Source: Treponema sp. (GTDB lineage Bacteria; Spirochaetota; Spirochaetia; Treponematales; Breznakiellaceae). From it: DNA of 10,121 nucleotides. Shown piece after piece: positions 7,267 through 10,121 of the stretch; the first letter of the stretch is position 1; the number at the start of each line of letters is the position of its first letter. The notes under the pieces are model-generated. The model had not been told where the DNA came from. It was given only the letters and a program-made list of their open reading frames with translations, and did no database searches. Made by a program: the position numbers and the translations under genes. Location of the stretch: contig JAITHQ010000204.1 in the NCBI GenBank assembly GCA_031279925.1, positions 1 through 10,121 of the forward strand, read 5' to 3'.

Positions 7267-7319
7267 TAAAGCTGCTGCGGAAGGCGTATATCAAAAACCT
7301 TGACGCAGCCTAATACTAA

Positions 7320-7523
7320 AAAAACCATTGTATACAGCAATTCCCCTTTGAGCTGGAGCGGCGGAAGACACCGGCGCATTACGGACGTGCGGCGCGAAGC
7401 CGGATGCGGCTTTTGAACACGCCGCACGCCCTGTTTGCCCGCCAGGGGCACACCGCCATCGTGAAAAAGAATCTGGCGACGGCGGAACGGCTGCTGATTT
7501 CTCTATGTCAATTTTTCTCTTGA
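7320..7523 (+). pseudogene. Unidentified coding remnant
   Basis: A 67-codon open stretch ends at TGA 7521-7523. It has no credible start codon or ribosome site; the only ATG lies well inside. The central part reads TPHALFARQGHTAIVKKN and continues as a regular helix-like segment, which looks like real protein rather than noise. Position between a MITE-like element and an A+T-rich gene block suggests the tail of a gene lost by insertion or deletion, possibly a transposase, but I do not recognise the family. Confidence 0.25.
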
Positions 7524-7550
7524 CAATATTATAGGAGGTGCCATAGGCGT

Positions 7551-7722
7551 TTACTGGCGCACCGCGTTGTGGATGGTCCACAGGCCGTAGGCTTTGTTGA
7601 AATCCTTGTTTGCCTCCTCAATCTTGGTCCGCGCCTGGGCTAAAACGACGGATGGTATGACCTGTTTGTAGCGACTGTTTTTTATAGCGGCCCTTTTGGG
7701 TTGGAATACTAGACTCTTCCGG
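7551..7722 (-). pseudogene. C-terminal remnant of an unidentified protein
   Basis: On the minus strand an open stretch of about 57 codons ends at TAA (complement of 7551-7553). It includes NSRYKQVIPSVVLAQ followed by ARTKIEEANKDFNKAYGLW, and has good codon regularity. The frame continues without a start into the 3' end of the methyltransferase gene, whose stop is at 7723-7725, so it is either a 5'-truncated fragment or chance. It lies downstream of the methyltransferase on the same strand. Family not recognised. Confidence 0.3.
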
Positions 7723-8589
7723 CTACAATAATCTCTTTTTTGCTAACTCGCAATAGTTTTTATCTATTTCAATACCAACAAATGATCTGTTTCCAAAATA
7801 TCCGCAAGCAACGCCTGTTGTTCCGCTGCCGCAGAATGGATCAAGAACAATATCATGTTCGTTAGTTGAAGCAAGCACGATACGTTTTAAAAGATCTAAC
7901 GGCTTTTGCGTTGGGTGCTTTCCTTGTTCTTTCTCTCCGTTTCTTGGCGTTGAAATTGACCACACCGATCGCATTTGCGTATTTTCTTTTTTTAATTTGT
8001 CTTCGGGAAAATTGCCATTTTTCATTTCGATATAGTTAAATGTATGTTTTGATTTTTTATCCTTACGAGCCCAAATAATTGTTTCATGGGACGCCGTAAA
8101 AAAACGGCAGCTTAAATTAGGAGCGGCGTTGGGCTTAAACCATGCAATATCATTTAGTATATGGAAATTATTTTTTTGTAAAAGATAGCCGCATTGATAA
8201 ATACTATGATATGTTCCTGAAATCCAGATGGCGCCTTCGGGTTTTAATACGCGGCGGCAGGCGGAAATCCATTCATTATGAAATACGGTATCATTTTCAA
8301 AACCGCTGCTTTTATCCCATTTTCCCTTATTTACCGTTACCATTTTTCCGTTCTGACAGGTTAAGCCGTCATTTGATAACATATATGGAGGATCCGCAAA
8401 AACCATATCAATAGAGTTTTCGGGGAATGATCGTAATATTTCCAAACAATCCCCATTAAAAATCACCGCATTTTTAGATTGAAAAAAAGGCGGAAAATCT
8501 TTTAATGGCTTGGCAAGATTTTTTAAAAATCGCCCATTAGGCTCAGGTGTTTTTTCAACAAGATCAAAATGCTGCTGTATCGCTTTCAT
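7723..8589 (-). CDS. DpnA-like adenine DNA methyltransferase (probable GATC specificity)
   Basis: This enzyme transfers a methyl group from S-adenosylmethionine to adenine in DNA. Motif order is that of the beta class: the catalytic DPPY comes first (residues 66-69 from this start), with KHPTQKP and the AdoMet-binding DPFCGSGTTG (250-259) near the C-terminus. From memory, segments such as WDKSSGFEND, APNLSCRFFTASHETI and KHPTQKP resemble DpnA (M2.DpnII), which methylates GATC in single-stranded DNA; the specificity is therefore an inference. I start at ATG 8589 (288 residues) because AGGA lies 8 nt upstream and the codon overlaps the stop of the preceding ORF (ATGA). An in-frame ATG at 8619 would add ten residues but lacks a ribosome site. 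The gene is visibly A+T-rich compared with its neighbours, suggesting transfer. No restriction endonuclease or second Dam-type enzyme is recognisable nearby. Confidence 0.9.
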   Translation of the reverse strand: MKAIQQHFDLVEKTPEPNGRFLKNLAKPLKDFPPFFQSKNAVIFNGDCLEILRSFPENSIDMVFADPPYMLSNDGLTCQNGKMVTVNKGKWDKSSGFENDTVFHNEWISACRRVLKPEGAIWISGTYHSIYQCGYLLQKNNFHILNDIAWFKPNAAPNLSCRFFTASHETIIWARKDKKSKHTFNYIEMKNGNFPEDKLKKENTQMRSVWSISTPRNGEKEQGKHPTQKPLDLLKRIVLASTNEHDIVLDPFCGSGTTGVACGYFGNRSFVGIEIDKNYCELAKKRLL

Positions 8590-8839
8590 ATATTTTTTCC
8601 TGTTGGCAGTCCGAGCCATGCCAACGGTAATTCATTGAATTTGAAATGGCAATTTACGGAATCGATACAATCTAAAACACCCTTATATTCCGGTTTTTGA
8701 ACCAATTACTGAGGGCATAAACATATTCAACTTTCAATTCAAGTGATTGAACCAGTTTAAGATACGGTTTCCGTTTAAAGCCGAAAATCACCTTTTCTTC
8801 AAAATTGAACCCGGTAAGGTTTTTCCCCGCCGTTCCCAT
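8586..8839 (-). pseudogene. Small frameshifted ORF coupled to the methyltransferase
   Basis: Reading from ATG 8839, the frame encodes MGTAGKNLTGFNFEEKVIFG and continues for 55 residues to TAG (8672-8674). In the -1 frame, translation continues from the A-run at 8694-8698 (T-run on the + strand) as KPEYKGVLDCIDSVN and on to PLAWLGLPTGKNI, ending at TGA 8586-8588, which overlaps the methyltransferase ATG. Restoring one A would give a single protein of about 84 residues. The family is not recognised. It could be a small partner or controller of the methyltransferase, or part of a lost restriction enzyme. The break may be a mutation, a sequencing error, a phase-variable tract or recoding. A promoter lies directly upstream. 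Confidence 0.5.
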
Positions 8840-8877
8840 CTTTTCCCATAAATTCTGCCTATAAAATTACTGATTGT

Positions 8878-8906
8878 ACTATATATAATGTGGAAAAATT
8901 TGTCAA
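8878..8906 (-). promoter_or_regulatory. Strong sigma70-type promoter for the small ORF and methyltransferase
   Basis: On the minus strand TTGACA (8906 to 8901) is followed after 17 nt by TATAGT (8883 to 8878), so the -35 is perfect and the -10 has five of six consensus bases. Transcription would start near 8871, giving a leader of about 30 nt before the ATG at 8839. The surrounding DNA is very A+T-rich, which should aid opening. Confidence 0.75.
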
Positions 8907-8930
8907 AGCGTTTCGTCCGCCCCGCCGTTT

Positions 8931-8995
8931 ACCGGGGGTCTGGGGGGTTCTTAACCCCCCAGCGGGGGTTTTAGGGGGCAGCGCCCCCTAGGGGG
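8931..8995. repeat. Cluster of G-rich hairpins
   Basis: CTGGGGGGTT-CTT-AACCCCCCAG (8940-8962) is a perfect 10-bp hairpin, and TAGGGGGC-AGC-GCCCCCTA (8972-8990) a perfect 8-bp hairpin. Five runs of five or six G occur on the + strand (8934, 8942, 8964, 8974, 8991). There is no coding frame through it. It could act as a two-way transcription block between the minus-strand methyltransferase unit and the toxin-antitoxin unit, and it marks the break point of the VapC remnant on its right. Probably a dispersed repeat, but only one copy is visible here. Confidence 0.6.
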
Positions 8996-9189
8996 TAGCG
9001 GAAGACCGCCAATTTGCGGAGGAAACCATAAAGTTCCGCCGAAAGTGCGGACGCAAACTCCCCGATTCCATTATCGCCGCCGCCGTGATCCACGGACTCC
9101 GGCTCATAAGCAACGACGGGCATTTGCTCAAAGCCGCATATCCGGGACTGACGGTGGAGCCTTTCGCACTCAAAGCCCCCGCCCTGTAA
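8992..9189 (+). pseudogene. Truncated VapC-type PIN-domain toxin, 3' end only
   Basis: An open frame from 8992 to TAA 9187-9189 encodes the C-terminal third of a PIN-domain ribonuclease. KLPDSIIAAA aligns with KLPDAVIAAT of the intact toxin downstream, and LRLISNDGHLLK aligns with NAILITNDADLL. Two of the acidic metal-binding residues of the family are therefore present, while the N-terminal Asp (LDTN) and the central Glu are missing. The 5' side ends at an in-frame TAG inside the G-rich hairpin cluster, so that repeat or a deletion next to it removed the rest. It cannot encode an active nuclease. Confidence 0.85.
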
Positions 9190-9206
9190 TCTCCCACAGC
9201 CAGCAT

Positions 9207-9235
9207 TTGACAGGGCATACGCCCTGCTCTATACT
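9207..9235 (+). promoter_or_regulatory. Promoter of the toxin-antitoxin operon
   Basis: A perfect TTGACA (9207-9212), a 17-nt spacer and TATACT (9230-9235) form a near-consensus promoter. The expected start is at 9242 or 9243, at or next to the ATG of the antitoxin (9243), so the transcript would have essentially no leader. No Shine-Dalgarno is present. Confidence 0.8.
9211..9226 (+). promoter_or_regulatory. Probable autoregulatory operator in the antitoxin promoter
   Basis: CAGGGC-ATAC-GCCCTG is a perfect 6-bp inverted repeat with a 4-bp centre. It starts in the -35 box and fills most of the spacer, so a protein bound there would exclude RNA polymerase. VapBC complexes usually repress their own promoter through such repeats. 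Confidence 0.55.
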
Positions 9236-9242
9236 GCAAACC

Positions 9243-9788
9243 ATGATTACGATTCAACGAACTGTGGATATTCCCGCCGACCGGAATCTTTCGCTTGATT
9301 TGCCCAAGACCGTACCGAGTGGGCGCGTAAACGTTTGCCTGGTGTTTGATACGGCTGAAGAGACTGCGGCTTCTGCTGCGGCAGAAACCGCTTCCGCCGG
9401 GGATGATGCCGTCTCCCGCCTTCTTTCGCATAAATTCCCTACCATTGAAGAAATCAAAGAGGAAGCGGCGCTAAAGGCGGCGAAACGGGAGGCAATTATC
9501 AAAGCCATGGGGAAAGACCCGATTATGGAACTTCGGGATTCCTTTAAGCACGCGCCTTTTGCCGGAGTTGACGGCGTTGCGTACCAGCGGGAAATGCGTG
9601 ATGAAGCGCCCGCCCTTTATCCGCTTGACAGGCGGGAGGCGATCAATGCCATAGCGTGGAACTATGGAAAAAAGGACGATTCCTCCCGCGTCTATGCCGG
9701 CTGCCTGAAAGGGAAGAACATTTTCAAGGGCGATCCCGTAGCAATTCAGCGGAAGATGCGCGATGAATGGCAAGACGCTCGTTCTTGA
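9243..9788 (+). CDS. VapB-type antitoxin, enlarged, with an internal duplication
   Basis: The protein should neutralise the VapC ribonuclease encoded next and repress the operon. It has 181 residues, long for a VapB (usually about 70-100). The N-terminus, TIQRTVDIPADRNLSLDLP, looks like the strand-rich dimerisation/DNA-binding part common in such antitoxins. A charged Ala/Glu-rich linker follows. The C-terminal part has two copies of one motif: GVAYQREMRDE near residues 118-128 and PVAIQRKMRDE near 166-176, the second being the usual toxin-binding end. I start at ATG 9243 because of the promoter just upstream; the open frame extends back to 9045 but there overlaps the VapC remnant. The toxin gene overlaps the 3' end by 26 nt. 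The antitoxin role is inferred mainly from position beside vapC. Confidence 0.75.
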   Translation: MITIQRTVDIPADRNLSLDLPKTVPSGRVNVCLVFDTAEETAASAAAETASAGDDAVSRLLSHKFPTIEEIKEEAALKAAKREAIIKAMGKDPIMELRDSFKHAPFAGVDGVAYQREMRDEAPALYPLDRREAINAIAWNYGKKDDSSRVYAGCLKGKNIFKGDPVAIQRKMRDEWQDARS

Positions 9789-10121
9789 CACCAACGCGGT
9801 CATTAAACTGCTGGATAACGAGGAATGTTCCCGTTTTCTGGATGACCATTTTCCCAACAACGTTAGGTGCATCAGCGTCATTACCCAGATTGAATTGCTG
9901 GCATATCCAGACATTACGCAGGAAGCCGACAAGCTTATCCGCTTTTTTCTCTCTGATATTCCTATCATCGCTATTGAGGGCGATATTGCCGAAGCCGCCA
10001 TACAAATACGGCGGAGCAAGCCCCACATCAAGCTGCCGGACGCGGTAATCGCGGCGACCGCCATTGATTTTAACGCGATCCTTATCACGAACGATGCCGA
10101 TTTACTCCGCCTGAGCTGGCC
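9763..10121 (+). CDS. vapC: VapC-type PIN-domain ribonuclease toxin (partial, runs off the window)
   Basis: This toxin cleaves RNA, in known cases often tRNA or rRNA, when freed from its antitoxin. The first 119 residues are present, nearly the whole domain (family about 130-140). The acidic metal-binding residues are all visible: Asp9 in LVLDTN, Glu44 in QIELLAY, Asp93 in KLPDAVIAA and Asp111 in ITNDADLL. I start at ATG 9763, with GGAAG (9751-9755) seven bases upstream; this start overlaps the antitoxin gene by 26 nt, which is typical coupling in these operons. No stop codon occurs before the window ends. The active site looks intact. Confidence 0.93.
   Translation, partial: MNGKTLVLDTNAVIKLLDNEECSRFLDDHFPNNVRCISVITQIELLAYPDITQEADKLIRFFLSDIPIIAIEGDIAEAAIQIRRSKPHIKLPDAVIAATAIDFNAILITNDADLLRLSW

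Noticed and set aside
7520..7548. TTGACA followed by an AGGAGGTG-like ribosome site at 7520-7541
   Set aside because: No good -10 box lies at 16-18 nt and no ORF of useful length starts after the ribosome-site look-alike; the sequence is explained by the ends of two remnants.
9045..9242. Antitoxin reading frame extended back to 9045
   Set aside because: This part overlaps the VapC remnant in another frame and lies upstream of the mapped-by-eye promoter; its residues are Arg/Pro-rich and shadow-like.
9767..10048. Open frame starting at 9767 overlapping vapC
   Set aside because: It is a shifted frame of vapC; the vapC frame from 9763 has all catalytic PIN residues.

Overview
The window reads as chromosome of a spirochete, most likely a Treponema from an animal gut (termite-gut species such as T. 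primitia or T. azotonutricium are the closest match I can suggest). The grounds are the gene set (a bifunctional HPr kinase and an HPr with no PTS transport genes beside them, an NtrY/NtrX-type pair), the mid-range G+C, and the style of the VapBC pair. The genus is an inference; no 16S or other marker is present.

Left half (1-7104), ordinary core chromosome, all on the + strand. A tRNA-Ala(GGC) with a textbook promoter is followed by about 200 nt of untranslated sequence that folds on paper like a 6S-type RNA and ends in a short hairpin plus T-run. Then come hprK, ptsH, a membrane histidine kinase, a sigma54-type response regulator, lexA, holA and mntP. From the kinase to mntP, genes overlap by 1 to 4 nt or are 2 nt apart, so they look like one translationally coupled operon. 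hprK and ptsH are 9 nt apart and may share that transcript or a separate one. The kinase phosphorylates the regulator; HprK acts on Ser46 of HPr; lexA and holA add DNA-damage and replication functions to the same transcript; mntP exports manganese. Hairpins around 7093-7225 close the operon.

Right half (7105-10121), accessory DNA. It holds, in order: a small palindromic element resembling a MITE (7137-7266); two decayed coding fragments on opposite strands (7320-7523 and 7551-7722); a minus-strand, A+T-rich DpnA-like adenine DNA methyltransferase preceded by a small frameshifted ORF, both under a strong promoter; a cluster of G-rich hairpins (8931-8995); the 3' end of a broken VapC toxin gene; and an intact vapB-like/vapC pair whose toxin gene runs off the window. 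The antitoxin promoter sits so close to its ATG that the mRNA is probably leaderless, and the antitoxin carries an internal duplication of its C-terminal motif.

No CRISPR array, rRNA, complete transposase or replication origin was seen. The likeliest novelties are the structured RNA before hprK, the frameshifted partner of the methyltransferase, and the leaderless duplicated-domain antitoxin.
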